Below are positions 52,199 through 61,002 of a stretch of 64,000 nucleotides of DNA, piece after piece; the stretch's first letter is position 1, and the number at the start of each line of letters is the position of its first letter. Where the stretch lies: contig NZ_CP012069.2 of assembly GCF_001189515.2 (NCBI RefSeq), positions 3,038,001 to 3,102,000 of the forward strand, written 5' to 3'. The notes under the pieces are model-generated. The model did not search any database. It worked only from the letters and a program-made list of their open reading frames with translations, and was not told the DNA's origin. The stretch is from Olsenella sp. oral taxon 807 (lineage in GTDB: Bacteria > Actinomycetota > Coriobacteriia > Coriobacteriales > Atopobiaceae). A program made the translations under genes and the position numbers.

Positions 52199-52310
52199 AT
52201 GGGTAGGGGCTCGACCATAGTGGGCTCGCTGAGGGTGGTGGCCGTCGCTACCGCAGTGCAGTTCGGCCCCTACTTCGTCAGGATGATGAAGTTGTACCAG
52301 GAGGGCCCGC
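52199..52310 (+). pseudogene. A-domain gene 5' fragment abutting lipase fragment
   Basis: From ATG at 52199 the sequence is an A gene through FGPYFVRMMKLYQEGP (~37 residues). At about 52310 it changes abruptly to sequence encoding the middle of a VWA domain in another frame. Confidence 0.8.
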
Positions 52311-53570
52311 CGCCCCTCCGACCTGTCAGCACGGCCCAGGTCCGAGAGGGCCGTCTTCTTCCTGACGGACGGGGACGACAGCAGGACGTCCGAGTACTCC
52401 TACGGGAGACTCGGCGGCATGGCGAGGGAGAGGCGCATCGCCATCTACACGTTCGTGCTGGGAGGCGACGTGGGCGACGCCAGGCACAGGGAGCTCGAGG
52501 CCATGTCCCTCGACGCCGGGGGCAAGTGCTGCCGGGGAAGCCAGGACGACCTCGCGGGCTACACGGGGATCATGCTCGGCGAGACGGTCGACTACGCGAC
52601 CGACTCCAACGAGGACGGCATCAGCGACCCGTGCTCGAGCGAGGGGAGGCGGGAGGTCGACTCCCGCACGCTCGCGATCTTCTCGGCGCTGTCGTACGAG
52701 GACGGCACGGAGGCGATGCGCAGGTCCGGATTCTACAAGGAGATCGTGGGGTCCCCTCCTGAAGAGAAGGGCGAGAAGTACTACTTCCTCGACGGCGCCT
52801 CGGTTAAGCCCGGCGGGTCGGACGACTACGTCAGGGATTGGGTCGTCGCAGAGTACGAGAACATTGACGTGCCCCCTCTCATCGGTGCGCGCTTCAGCGC
52901 CACGGTGTACGTGCACGGGGATGACGTGGTCCTCGCGTATCGTGGGACGAGCGAGGACCCCGAGTGGCTCAACGACCTGTTGGGCGGTCTCTCGAACTTC
53001 ACCCTCGAGGAGCCCTACGCGAAGCTCATGGCGCTGCGGGCGGCCAGGATGTACGCCGCACCTAGGAGAAACGTCTACATAACGGGCCACTCCCTCGGGG
53101 GCTACCTCGCCCAGGTGGGGGCCGCCGAGCTCATCCGCAGCGGGTGTGCCGACAAGCTGAGGAGGTGCGAGTACTTCAACGGTATGGGGTTGGACTACGG
53201 GCGGATGTCTCCAAGTCTCCCCGATCAATACCAGCATGCCTCCGAAAGGGAGCTGCTGTCGGGTTGGGGGGCGAGAACCGGGGGCCTTGTCCTGCACCGC
53301 ATCTTTGGAGACCCCGTCTCGCTGTTGGGCATCCATTCGGGTAAGATCAGGCTATACGCCGCCGCCGATGAGTGCGTCAGGCACCATAAGGGCATCGATT
53401 ATGGCGCGGGCGACTGGGCGCTCTCGGCCGGAGCGCTGGCTTTGGTGGTGGGGCCCGAGCCCATTCTTGCGGCTGAGCTCTACGGGATTGGCTGGGGAGG
53501 GGGTCTCATGACGTACATGTGGTCAGTTCATGAGACAGACAGCTTCCTGCATGCAGACCTCAGGTCGTGA
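52311..53570 (+). pseudogene. 5'-truncated VWA-class 3 lipase protein
   Basis: The open frame starts inside a von Willebrand A domain (RAVFFLTDGDDSRTSEYSYG, ERRIAIYTFVLGG), without the MIDAS DxSxS part. A short spacer with a calcium-loop-like DSNEDGISDPCS follows, then a class 3-type lipase domain: VLAYRGTSEDPEWLNDLL and the nucleophile elbow VYITGHSLGGYLAQVGA. The C-terminus is WSVHETDSFLHADLRS. The first internal ATG is at 52419. Together with 48671-50068 it would make a surface TSP3-VWA-lipase protein; ~150-200 residues are missing between them. It may still yield a cytoplasmic lipase, but no ribosome site is evident. Confidence 0.8.
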
Positions 53571-53610
53571 CGTGCCCTTTCGCCCTTGGCACGCCTGGAG
53601 AGGAGTTACC

Positions 53611-54615
53611 ATGGTCTACCTTGGCTGCAGCGACAATGGGTCTGCCGGCACGCGGTGGGCGCTGAGGGGTGTCGCGGCGCTGCATGTGGCGGGGAGCGTC
53701 CTCGTCCTCCCGCAGGACCTATTTGTCTTTCTGCTCGTGCTCCTGACGGGCGTCTGCGGCGTCCGCGCCTCGTGCGACCCCCGCAGGGGCGCCCCGTACC
53801 TCGTAATGTCGAGCACGCTGCTCGTGTACCACGCGGCCCACGTGATGAGGCTGTGCCAGAACCTCGCCCTTGTGTCCGCCCCGGCCGGCAGCCTCCCCGG
53901 TGCCCCCTTCCCGGCCCTCCCGGTGCTGCTCGCCCTGGCCCGGCTCGCCCTCTCGGTCGTCGCCGTGGTGCTCGGTGTGGCCTGCGTGGGGGCGGCGGGG
54001 CCGGGCCTGGGGCCAACCGCCCCGGGATGGGGTTCTGGCGACGGGCGGGCCGCCTCCCCCTCGCTGGGCGACGGGCAGCTGAGGGGTGCTAGCCCCTGCC
54101 CCGAGCCTCCCCCGACCCAAGATCCGACTCTCTGGCCGCAGGGACGCCCTGCGGGCGGCCAGGTGGGTGGAGGGGTCGCCTCGTGCCGTCCACCCGCTGG
54201 CGGCGTGCCCGGCCCCGGCGCGCCCGCCGGCGCCCGGAGGGCGCTGAGGGTTGTCGCGGTGCTGCACCTGGTCGGGGGCGCCCTCTTCCTGCGATGGGGC
54301 TGGCCCGCCCTCCTGCTCAACCTGTCGACGGGCGTCTGTGGGATCCGGGCTTCGGATGACCCAGGCAGGGTGGTGCCCTGCCTGGCCCTGTCGGGCGCCA
54401 CGCTCGCATACGCCGCGTGGAGCGCCGTCGCGCTCGCCCAGGGCATTGGCACCGTGCGGGACCTTGGCCTGTCTCCCGAGGAGTGGGCGCTCTTCGTCGG
54501 CCCCCTCACGTCCCAGGCGACGTTCATTCTCGCCTGGCTCGCCCTCTCGGGGACCTCGCTGGGGCTCTGCCTGGTCATCAGGGGTCGGAGGGGCGCGGGG
54601 CGACTCGGCCCCTGA
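53611..54615 (+). CDS. membrane protein with internal duplication (family B)
   Basis: A protein of 334 residues, ATG at 53611 after GGAGAGGAGTTACC. Two homologous halves: ALRGVAALHVAGSVLVL..FVFLLVLLTGVCGVRASCDP (from ~residue 14) and ALRVVAVLHLVGGALFL..ALLLNLSTGVCGIRASDDPG (from ~residue 212). They are separated by a ~85-residue Pro/Gly-rich linker. About eight hydrophobic segments. A decayed single-unit relative is at 61837-62273. Function unknown. Confidence 0.8.
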   Translation: MVYLGCSDNGSAGTRWALRGVAALHVAGSVLVLPQDLFVFLLVLLTGVCGVRASCDPRRGAPYLVMSSTLLVYHAAHVMRLCQNLALVSAPAGSLPGAPFPALPVLLALARLALSVVAVVLGVACVGAAGPGLGPTAPGWGSGDGRAASPSLGDGQLRGASPCPEPPPTQDPTLWPQGRPAGGQVGGGVASCRPPAGGVPGPGAPAGARRALRVVAVLHLVGGALFLRWGWPALLLNLSTGVCGIRASDDPGRVVPCLALSGATLAYAAWSAVALAQGIGTVRDLGLSPEEWALFVGPLTSQATFILAWLALSGTSLGLCLVIRGRRGAGRLGP

Positions 54616-54679
54616 TGACGTCTTGGCGCGCACATGCGCTATGATGGGGTCACGGGAGTGCGAGGGGAGGTGCGTTGGC

Positions 54680-55096
54680 ATGGTGGCGAATGACGCGGGC
54701 AGGGACGTTCCGAGGGCGGCAGTCACCCCCTCTTTGGTCGTCGCCGCGCTGATGGCCGTCTACCTCGGCGTGATGATGGGGTCCTACCTCGACGGCCCGA
54801 GCGTCGGGGCGGCGCTCGACTCGCACAGCGTGCGCTGGGATGAGGGGTACGGCCTGACGTATGAGTTCCTCTACCAGGACACCGACGATGCCGGGCAGGT
54901 CCGCTACCACCTCGTGTCGACCGAGGGCGGGAACATACCGCTGGTGCTCACCTGCGAGTTCCGCTGGGTCGACAACTTCAGCTTCTTCGACTACCGGCCC
55001 GCCGGCTGGAACTACGTCCGCTCGAACTCGGAGGAGTGGATCCGGGCCTACGAGGCCTGGCGTTCGAGCCCGGGGTACGACGGGCCGATACGCTGA
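54680..55096 (+). CDS. A-domain membrane-anchored protein, copy A2
   Basis: A protein of 138 residues, ATG at 54680 after GAGGGGAGGTGCGTTGGC. The N-terminus differs from A1 (VANDAGRDVPRAAVTPSLVV then helix AALMAVYLGVMMGSYLDGPS). The A domain is DSHSVRWDEGYGLTYEFLYQ, GNIPLVLTCEFRWVDNFSFF, PAGWNYVRSNSEEWIRAYEA. The 3' end is nearly identical to that of the DUF4013-A fusion, consistent with gene conversion. Confidence 0.85.
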   Translation: MVANDAGRDVPRAAVTPSLVVAALMAVYLGVMMGSYLDGPSVGAALDSHSVRWDEGYGLTYEFLYQDTDDAGQVRYHLVSTEGGNIPLVLTCEFRWVDNFSFFDYRPAGWNYVRSNSEEWIRAYEAWRSSPGYDGPIR

Positions 55097-55157
55097 CGGG
55101 CGGCCCGGGCCGTGACGGGGGCGTCCGGCGGCTCGCGCGGGAGCGAGGGGGACGAGG

Positions 55158-55589
55158 ATGGGTAGGGGCTCGACCACAATGGGCTCGCTGAGGGTGGTGG
55201 CCGTCGCCTGCCTGTGCGTGGCCGTCGCCGCCGCCGTGCAGTTCGGCCCCTACTTCGTCAGGATGATGAAGGTGTACCAGGAGGGCCCGAGCATCGGGGC
55301 GGCGCTCCATTCCCGGGTCGTGCGGAACGACAGGGAGCTGTACGGCATAACGTACACCTTCCTCTACGAGGACACAGACGAGGCGGGGCGGGTCCGCTAC
55401 CACTTCGTGTCGGACAACGGCGGGAACATCCCGCTGGTCATCACCTGCGAGTTCCGCTGGTTCGACAGCTGGGGCTTCCTCGAGTTCTACCCCGCCGGCT
55501 GGAACTACGTCTGCTCGAACCCGGAGGAGAGGGTTCGCGCCTACGACGCCTGGGGGTCGGGCCAGGGGTACGGCATCCCGATACGCTGA
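55158..55589 (+). CDS. A-domain membrane-anchored protein, copy A3
   Basis: A protein of 143 residues, closest to A1 (LRVVAVACLCVAVAAAVQFG; FLYEDTDEAGRVRYHFVSDN; SNPEERVRAYDAWGSGQGYG). ATG at 55158 after GAGGGGGACGAGG. Intergenic DNA before it repeats that before A1-type genes elsewhere. Single helix plus extracellular domain as in A1. Confidence 0.85.
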   Translation: MGRGSTTMGSLRVVAVACLCVAVAAAVQFGPYFVRMMKVYQEGPSIGAALHSRVVRNDRELYGITYTFLYEDTDEAGRVRYHFVSDNGGNIPLVITCEFRWFDSWGFLEFYPAGWNYVCSNPEERVRAYDAWGSGQGYGIPIR

Positions 55590-55666
55590 CGGGCGGCCCC
55601 GGGCCGTGGCGGGGGGTGTTATGATGGGGGCGTCCGGCGGCCCGCGCGGGATCGAGGGGGGCGAGG

Positions 55667-55820
55667 ATGGGTAGGGGCTCGACCATACTGGGCTTGCTGA
55701 GGGTGGTGGCCGTCGCTACCGCCGCACGGGCCGGAACTGCGCCCGCCCGAGCCGTGACGGGTGGCGCGAGGCATGCGGGAGGCGGCGGCCGGCCGCCCGG
55801 GGCATCGGAGGGAGCGAGAC
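55667..55820 (+). pseudogene. A-domain gene 5' relic upstream of a DUF4013 gene
   Basis: Begins as an A gene (GGGTAGGGGCTCGACCATAC...) but similarity ends after ~60 bp; then comes the common leader (CATGCGGGAGGCGGCGGCCG) found before all three related DUF4013 genes. Confidence 0.7.
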
Positions 55821-57164
55821 ATGAGCGAGGAGGGGTACCTCTCAGACGCCTGGTCCCTGCTCGTCAGGGGCGGGGGCTGGCCCGCGGTCGTCCTGACGCT
55901 GTGCGTCTGCGCGCTCATCCCCGTGGTTGGGTGGGCCTTCGCGCTGGGGTACGCGGTCGAGTGGGCCCGCGACATCGCCCTGGGGTCCGACGAGCCCCCC
56001 AGGCAGAGGGGGATAGACGCCGGGCGGTGCCTCGACGAGGGCGTCCGCACCCTCGCCGTCGCCCTCGGCTGGTGCGCCGTCCCGGCGGTGCTTCTCGCCA
56101 TTGACGCCGCGGTGACGGGAGAGCCGTCGTTTCCCCACCTCCTCCTCGCCGTCCTGGCCGCCAGGCCCGACTTCATCTTGCTGCCCCTGCTGGCCCTGCT
56201 GGTCGTCGGCCCCATCGCCCTCCTGCTGCCCATCCTCGTCGCATCGCCCTGCGCCGTCCTCGTGGCCGCGTCGGCCGTGCGCTCGGCCGTCCGCCGGGAC
56301 GTGGCCGCGGGGCGTCGCGTCTGCGGCGTCACCGAGATGGTCGGGCGCGACCCCGGCGGCTACGCAAGGGTCTCCGCCACGGTCACGCTCCTCACCCTCG
56401 CCTGCGCCACCGCCCTCGTGATGCTCCCCTGGGTGGCGGACTACCTCCTCGCCCGACTCGCCCCGGGCGGGGGCGGGGTCATCGGCGCCCTCTCCACCCT
56501 GCTGTACTGCCTGCTCGCGTTCGCGTCCTGCTCCCTCCTCCTGCTGGTGTCCCATGCCATGGTCGGGCTGTGGGTGAGGCAGTTCGCCGCCCCGGCGGGG
56601 CGCGGGGCCGAGGGGCCGGCGCCCGCCCAGCCCCGGGAGGCCGCCCTCGAGGCCGGCGGCGCCGGGGCGCGCGACTGGGCGGGCGGGCCCCCGCCCAGCC
56701 AGGACGCCGGGCCTGCGCCGGGAGGGCCCGGGCCCGCGGGCGGCGCCCCTCCCGGGCCCGCCGCCGCGCGCCCCCGCGCGCCGCGAGGGAGGAGGCGCCT
56801 CATGAGGAGGGCCGTCGCCGTGGCCCTGAGCGTCTGCCTGCTGGTCGTGGTCCTCTGGCCGGTGCTGAGCATGTGCGCGACGTACCTCATGGGCCCCTCG
56901 GCGGCCGGGGCCGACGCCGCCGCGGCCAGGTACGGGAACGGCTACTCCGCGGGCCACTCCCTGGGGAGGCACGTCTACGTGCGCGTCGGGGAGTCCGACC
57001 ACGCGGGCTGGGGGAGGGAGTACTACTACGAGGCCGAGGACGACCCCTCCGTCCGCTTCAAGATCGTGAGCGCGTTCTACTGGGTGCCCGCGATCGAGAA
57101 CCCCCAGCAGCCGCGGCTGCTCTTCGGGGCCGACTACGACCTCGACTACTGGGAGCCGTCGTGA
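55821..57164 (+). CDS. DUF4013 membrane protein with variant extracellular C-terminus
   Basis: A protein of 447 residues, ATG at 55821 after GGAGGGAGCGAGAC. Residues ~1-260 are the DUF4013 domain (FALGYAVEWARDIALGSDEP; LVASPCAVLVAASAVRSAVR; VSHAMVGLWVRQFAAPAG). A Pro/Gly/Ala-rich linker of ~80 residues and a helix (RRAVAVALSVCLLVVVLWPV) follow, then a C-terminal domain not clearly homologous to A (GREYYYEAEDDPSVRFKIVS, AFYWVPAIENPQQPRLLFGA). The position of this last domain matches that of the A domain in the 50859 gene, suggesting domain swapping on a common scaffold. Confidence 0.85.
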   Translation: MSEEGYLSDAWSLLVRGGGWPAVVLTLCVCALIPVVGWAFALGYAVEWARDIALGSDEPPRQRGIDAGRCLDEGVRTLAVALGWCAVPAVLLAIDAAVTGEPSFPHLLLAVLAARPDFILLPLLALLVVGPIALLLPILVASPCAVLVAASAVRSAVRRDVAAGRRVCGVTEMVGRDPGGYARVSATVTLLTLACATALVMLPWVADYLLARLAPGGGGVIGALSTLLYCLLAFASCSLLLLVSHAMVGLWVRQFAAPAGRGAEGPAPAQPREAALEAGGAGARDWAGGPPPSQDAGPAPGGPGPAGGAPPGPAAARPRAPRGRRRLMRRAVAVALSVCLLVVVLWPVLSMCATYLMGPSAAGADAAAARYGNGYSAGHSLGRHVYVRVGESDHAGWGREYYYEAEDDPSVRFKIVSAFYWVPAIENPQQPRLLFGADYDLDYWEPS

Positions 57165-57186
57165 GCGCCGGCGCCGCTAGGGGGCC

Positions 57187-57747
57187 GTGGCATGCCTGCT
57201 CCCCGCCGTGGCGCCGGCCGCCCGCCTCGGCGTGATGCCGGGGGCCTACCTCGGGGGCCCGAGCGTTGAGGCGGCGCTCGGCTCTTGCGCCATGAGGTGG
57301 CACCGCGAGGCGCTCGGCATCACGTACCGCTTCCTCTGCGAGGACACTGACGGGGAGGGGTGGGTGCGCTACCACTACGTGTCGACCGGGGGAGGGGACA
57401 TACCTCTGGCCCTCACCTGCGAGTTCCTCTGGCTCGGCAGCTTCGACGCCTTTGACTACCGGCCCGCCGGCTGGAACTACGTCCATTCGAACTCGGAGGA
57501 GTGGGAGGAGGCGTACTACGGCAGGAGCCTGCGGCCGACGGTCCCGCAGGGCACGCCGGCCGCAGATGGGCATGGGGAGCAGAGTGACGACGATCGCCGT
57601 CTCTACTCCGCCGACGGAGAGGGGTATTGTGGACACGAGAGGGCCCTGGGCCTGTACGGCATGGGCCTCCTGTGGGTGGTCCACGAGACGGACAGCTTCC
57701 TCTACGACATCCCCAGAGGGCCGTACCGCCGCGAGGGGGGCGCATGA
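57187..57747 (+). CDS. A domain followed by orphan lipase-like C-terminal tip
   Basis: A protein of 186 residues from GTG at 57187 (start uncertain). The A domain (GAYLGGPSVEAALGSCAMRW, FLCEDTDGEGWVRYHYVSTG, PAGWNYVHSNSEEWEEAYYG) is fused in frame to a polar stretch and the end ALGLYGMGLLWVVHETDSFL then YDIPRGPYRREGGA. The WVVHETDSFL part matches WSVHETDSFL at the end of the lipase at 53570. So this is a fusion of an A gene with a lipase-type 3' end. Confidence 0.75.
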   Translation: MACLLPAVAPAARLGVMPGAYLGGPSVEAALGSCAMRWHREALGITYRFLCEDTDGEGWVRYHYVSTGGGDIPLALTCEFLWLGSFDAFDYRPAGWNYVHSNSEEWEEAYYGRSLRPTVPQGTPAADGHGEQSDDDRRLYSADGEGYCGHERALGLYGMGLLWVVHETDSFLYDIPRGPYRREGGA

Positions 57748-57783
57748 TGGGGATGCCCGGCGGCGCGGGGGAGGTGTCCCGAC

Positions 57784-58227
57784 GTGGGTAGGGGCGCGAC
57801 CAGGGCGGGCCCGCTGGGGGTGGCGGGGACCGCCCTGCTGTGCATAGCCGCCCTGGTCACCGTGCTGTCGGCCCCCCATCTCATCAGGATGCTGGGGGAG
57901 TACCGGGAGGGCCCGAGCCTGCGGGCGGCGCTCGACTCCCACGCCGTGCAGAACGACAAAAGCCAGCACGGCCTGACGTACACCTTCCTCTACCAGGACA
58001 CAGACGGGGCGGGGCGGGTCCGCTACCACTTCGTGTCGGACAACGGCGGGAACATCCCCCTGGTCATCACCTGCGAGTTCCACTGGTTCGACAACCTCGA
58101 CTTCTCCCACCACCGCCACGCCGGATGGAACTACGTCCGCTCGAACCTGGAGGAGTGGGTTCGCGCCTATGAGGCCTGGCGGACGAGTCCGGGGTACGAC
58201 GGGCCGAGGACCAGAGTCCGGTCCTGA
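57784..58227 (+). CDS. A-domain membrane-anchored protein, copy A5
   Basis: A protein of 147 residues from GTG at 57784 after GGGGAGGTGTCCCGAC. Helix ~14-34 (VAGTALLCIAALVTVLSAPH), then the A domain (EGPSLRAALDSHAVQNDKSQ, GNIPLVITCEFHWFDNLDFS, AGWNYVRSNLEEWVRAYEAW). Ends TRVRS rather than GYGIPIR. An orphan tip follows 8 bp downstream. Confidence 0.8.
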   Translation: MGRGATRAGPLGVAGTALLCIAALVTVLSAPHLIRMLGEYREGPSLRAALDSHAVQNDKSQHGLTYTFLYQDTDGAGRVRYHFVSDNGGNIPLVITCEFHWFDNLDFSHHRHAGWNYVRSNLEEWVRAYEAWRTSPGYDGPRTRVRS

Positions 58228-58235
58228 TATGCCAC

Positions 58236-58460
58236 ATGGAGATGCATCGTAAGAGGAAGGAGAAAGGGGCCGTGGACGACACGTTTGACTTCAAGCTGAC
58301 GGTGACCTTGTCCGGTTTTGACAACGATGGGTGGGAGCTGCTCAGGTATGGAAGGAGCATGGGGCTGTACGGCGAGGACCTCCTGTGGATCGTCCACGAG
58401 ACGGACAGCTTCCTCTACGACATTACGAGGGGGCCGTACCGCCACGAGGGAGGCGCATGA
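58236..58460 (+). pseudogene. orphan lipase-like C-terminal tip
   Basis: A 74-residue frame without a clear ribosome site: a basic start (MEMHRKRKEKGAVDD), FDFKLTVTLSGFDNDGWELL, then SMGLYGEDLLWIVHETDSFL and YDITRGPYRHEGGA. The second half matches the tip at 57747 almost exactly and the lipase C-terminus at 53570 more distantly. I treat it as a detached 3' end, though it could be expressed with the upstream A gene. Confidence 0.6.
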
Positions 58461-58495
58461 TGGGGATGCCCGACGGCACGGGGAGGTGTCCCGGC

Positions 58496-58948
58496 GTGGG
58501 CGGGGGTACGGTCAGGGTGAGCTCGCGTGGGGTAGTGTCCGTCGTCTTCCTGTGCGTAGCCCTCTTGGGCATCGCGCTGTCGACTCCTCAGATCTTCAGG
58601 ACATTGAAGGAGTACTGGGACGGTCCGAGCGTCCAGGGGGCGTTTGACTCCTACACCGTGCAGAACGACAGGGACAGGTACGGCCTGACGTACCGCTTCC
58701 TCTACGAGGACACCGACGAGGCCGGGCAGGTCCGCTACCACTTCGTGTCGACCGAGGGCGGGAACATACCTCTGGTGCTCACCTGCGAGTTCCACTGGTT
58801 CGGGAGGTGGGGCATCTTCGAGCATCGCGATGCCGGCTGGAACTACATCTGTTCGAACTCGGAGGAGTGGCTTCATGCTTACAACGCATGGGAGTTGAGC
58901 CCGGGGTACGACGGGCCGAGACGCCATCTCTTCGACAGGCAGCCTTGA
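58496..58948 (+). CDS. A-domain membrane-anchored protein, copy A6
   Basis: A protein of 150 residues from GTG at 58496 (GGGAGGTGTCCCGGC site, as for copy A5); ATG codons at 58457/58460 would add 13 or 12 residues. Helix ~13-33 (VVSVVFLCVALLGIALSTPQ), A domain (DGPSVQGAFDSYTVQNDRDR, GNIPLVLTCEFHWFGRWGIF, AGWNYICSNSEEWLHAYNAW). Ends RRHLFDRQP. Confidence 0.8.
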   Translation: MGGGTVRVSSRGVVSVVFLCVALLGIALSTPQIFRTLKEYWDGPSVQGAFDSYTVQNDRDRYGLTYRFLYEDTDEAGQVRYHFVSTEGGNIPLVLTCEFHWFGRWGIFEHRDAGWNYICSNSEEWLHAYNAWELSPGYDGPRRHLFDRQP

Positions 58949-58987
58949 CCTGCGGGATGCCTCTGAGCGCGCTGCAGAGATATGCGC

Positions 58988-59036
58988 GCGCCATCCGGCG
59001 GTGGGAGGTGGCGTGCTCGGCGGCGCCGGATGGCGC
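58988..59036. repeat. 13-bp perfect inverted repeat
   Basis: GCGCCATCCGGCG (58988-59000) and CGCCGGATGGCGC (59024-59036) with a 23-nt loop; no T-run follows. Confidence 0.7.
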
Positions 59037-59071
59037 AGGGATTGACATATGCGCAGCTGTCGGGAAATAGC

Positions 59072-59131
59072 GTGCCACTCGGTGCAACCGAATGGCACGT
59101 GCATCGCGCATTCGGCACCACTGGGTGGTGC
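59072..59131. repeat. two-hairpin dispersed repeat, copy 2
   Basis: Hairpin one (59072-59098) pairs GTGCCA.TCGGT with ACCGA.TGGCAC. Hairpin two (59115-59131) pairs GCACCAC with GTGGTGC. Same layout and much of the same sequence as 8938-8993. No gene is supported in 58949-59406. Confidence 0.65.
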
Positions 59132-59406
59132 AGCCGAGCTTTGCAAGCCCGGCGTTCGCGTCCCGCGCTCCACTGGGGGGCGGGGACGACGTCGCTACGG
59201 GATGCCCGAGCTGGCAAGAGGAGGCGTGTGGACTGTCCGCTGACCAGATGCTGGACGCTACGCTAGCCTGGGAAGGCGTCGCCGGCCCACCTGTTAACGG
59301 TGGCACGCCCTGTGCCAAGACCTCACCCTTGCGTCTGTTGCGGCCGACTGTCTCGTGCACGTATGCGCTATGATGGGACTATGTATGCGCGAGGGGGGTT
59401 ATTGGC

Positions 59407-59790
59407 ATGGTGGCGGACGGCGCGGATATGGTATGTCCCGAGGGCGGCGATCATCCCCTCCCTAGTTATCGCTGCGATGATGGGGTCCTACCCCGAGGGC
59501 CCGAGCGTTGGGAATGTGCTGGGCTCGTGCAGGGGGCGGTGGGGCGGGGAGCGGCGCGGCCTGGCGTAGAGCTTCCTCTCTGCCAGGACAGCGATGAGGC
59601 GGGGAGAATCCACTATCGCCTCGTGTCGGACGACGGCGGGGACCTGACCCCGATCATCGCCTGCGAGCTCCACTGGCTCAGCAGGCCTGATTTCCTCGGC
59701 CATCGCCACGCTGGTTGGAACTACATCCGTTCGAACTCGGAGGAGTGGCCTCACGCGTACGGCGCTTGGAGGTCGAGTTCGGGATACGGC
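59407..59790 (+). pseudogene. A-domain gene with frameshifts
   Basis: The ATG context matches copy A2 (TTGGCATGGTGGCG). The frame moves at least twice: MVADGADM, then in another frame VPRAAIIPSLVIAAMMGSYP and EGPSVGNVLG up to a stop near 59569, then back to QDSDEAGRIHYRLVSDDGGD, CELHWLSRPDFLG and AGWNYIRSNSEEWPHAYGAW. One residual ~180-residue frame exists but mixes frames. Confidence 0.75.
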
Positions 59791-59955
59791 AGGTCGGGGC
59801 CCGGCGCCTGGTGTGCGGTGGGCGAGGGCCTCGAGGTCGGACTCCGGCCTTTCCATCCGCGTCGGGGCGCGTGTCACCCGTGGCGTGGCGTCGGGCGCTT
59901 GGGGGCGCGCCCCTCGGGGTGGGTCGCCGCGTCGTCGGGGTGGGGCTGACTGACC

Positions 59956-61002
59956 ATGAAGGACACGAGATACCTCTCCCGCGCCTGGGCGCTGCTCACC
60001 AGGGACAGGGGCTGGCCCGTGGTCGTCCTGATGCTGTTCTCCTGCGCGTTCGTCCCTGTGGTGGGGTGGGCCTTCGCGCTGGGGTACGAGGTCGAGTGGG
60101 CCTGCCTCATCGCCCGGGGTCTCGAGGAGCCCCCGGGTCAAAGGGACATCGACGCCGGCCGATGCCTCAGGAGCGGCTGCCGGTCCCTCGTCGTCGCCCT
60201 TGGCTGGTGCGTTGCGTGTGCGGCCCTCTTCCTTCTTGCCATGACGGTGACGGGCGGGTCGCTTCCCAGCGCCCCTCCTCATGACCCGAGGGAGGACGAC
60301 CTGTGGATCTTCTCCCTCTCGTTCCTGGCCGCCCAAGCCGCCGGCTCCACCACCTTCTGGCTGCTCGTCGCCTCGGGCTCGCTCTGCGCGACCCTGGCGG
60401 TCGTGGCGGGCGTGTGGGCGGCCGTCTGCCGCAGCGTTGCCGCAGGATTTCGGGTCGCTCGCATCATGGGGATGGTCAGGAGCGATGTGGGTGGATATAT
60501 TGGCATCTCGAGCGTTGCCGTGTTCGTCTTCCTCGTCCTCTTCGCCCTTCTTCCGGTGTTTTTCTTCCTGCTCGGCGTAGCGGCCTTCTCCTCACTGTTC
60601 GTCGGCTGGGACTGCATAAGCATGACGGATCTCGCGTTTCGTCTGCTGGTGGTCATGGCCTGCACCCTCATGTCGTTGATGCTCCACGCGATGGTCGGCT
60701 TGTGGCTGAGGCAGTTCGACATCCCGCTTGGGGGCGCGGACGGGGCGTTGTCGCTCATGGCGTCGCAGTCGCAGGACCGGCCTTGGCCCGTTGCGCCCCC
60801 ACGCTCGGCCACTCTGCGGCGCGGGGCCCCACCCTTTTCCGAGGACCCGGTTGAGCTCGCCATCGAGACGCTCGCGTCACCACCCTCCGGCTGGCGGATG
60901 CCGAGGGCCCGCGGGAGGGTGGGGGCGTCATCGGGCGAGGGCGCAAAGTCGATATCAACCGATGGCAGCCGATGGGGCGAAGACAACCCTCAACCCAGCT
61001 AA
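59956..61002 (+). CDS. DUF4013 membrane protein without C-terminal domain
   Basis: A protein of 348 residues, ATG at 59956. The DUF4013 domain covers residues ~1-260 (DRGWPVVVLMLFSCAFVPVV, FALGYEVEWACLIARGLEEP, LMLHAMVGLWLRQFDIPLGG), more diverged than the other copies and slightly lower in GC. After the last helix only a polar low-complexity tail remains (QSQDRPWPVAPPRSATLRRG ... ); the extracellular domain of the paralogs is lost. About seven hydrophobic segments. Function unknown. Confidence 0.8.
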   Translation: MKDTRYLSRAWALLTRDRGWPVVVLMLFSCAFVPVVGWAFALGYEVEWACLIARGLEEPPGQRDIDAGRCLRSGCRSLVVALGWCVACAALFLLAMTVTGGSLPSAPPHDPREDDLWIFSLSFLAAQAAGSTTFWLLVASGSLCATLAVVAGVWAAVCRSVAAGFRVARIMGMVRSDVGGYIGISSVAVFVFLVLFALLPVFFFLLGVAAFSSLFVGWDCISMTDLAFRLLVVMACTLMSLMLHAMVGLWLRQFDIPLGGADGALSLMASQSQDRPWPVAPPRSATLRRGAPPFSEDPVELAIETLASPPSGWRMPRARGRVGASSGEGAKSISTDGSRWGEDNPQPS

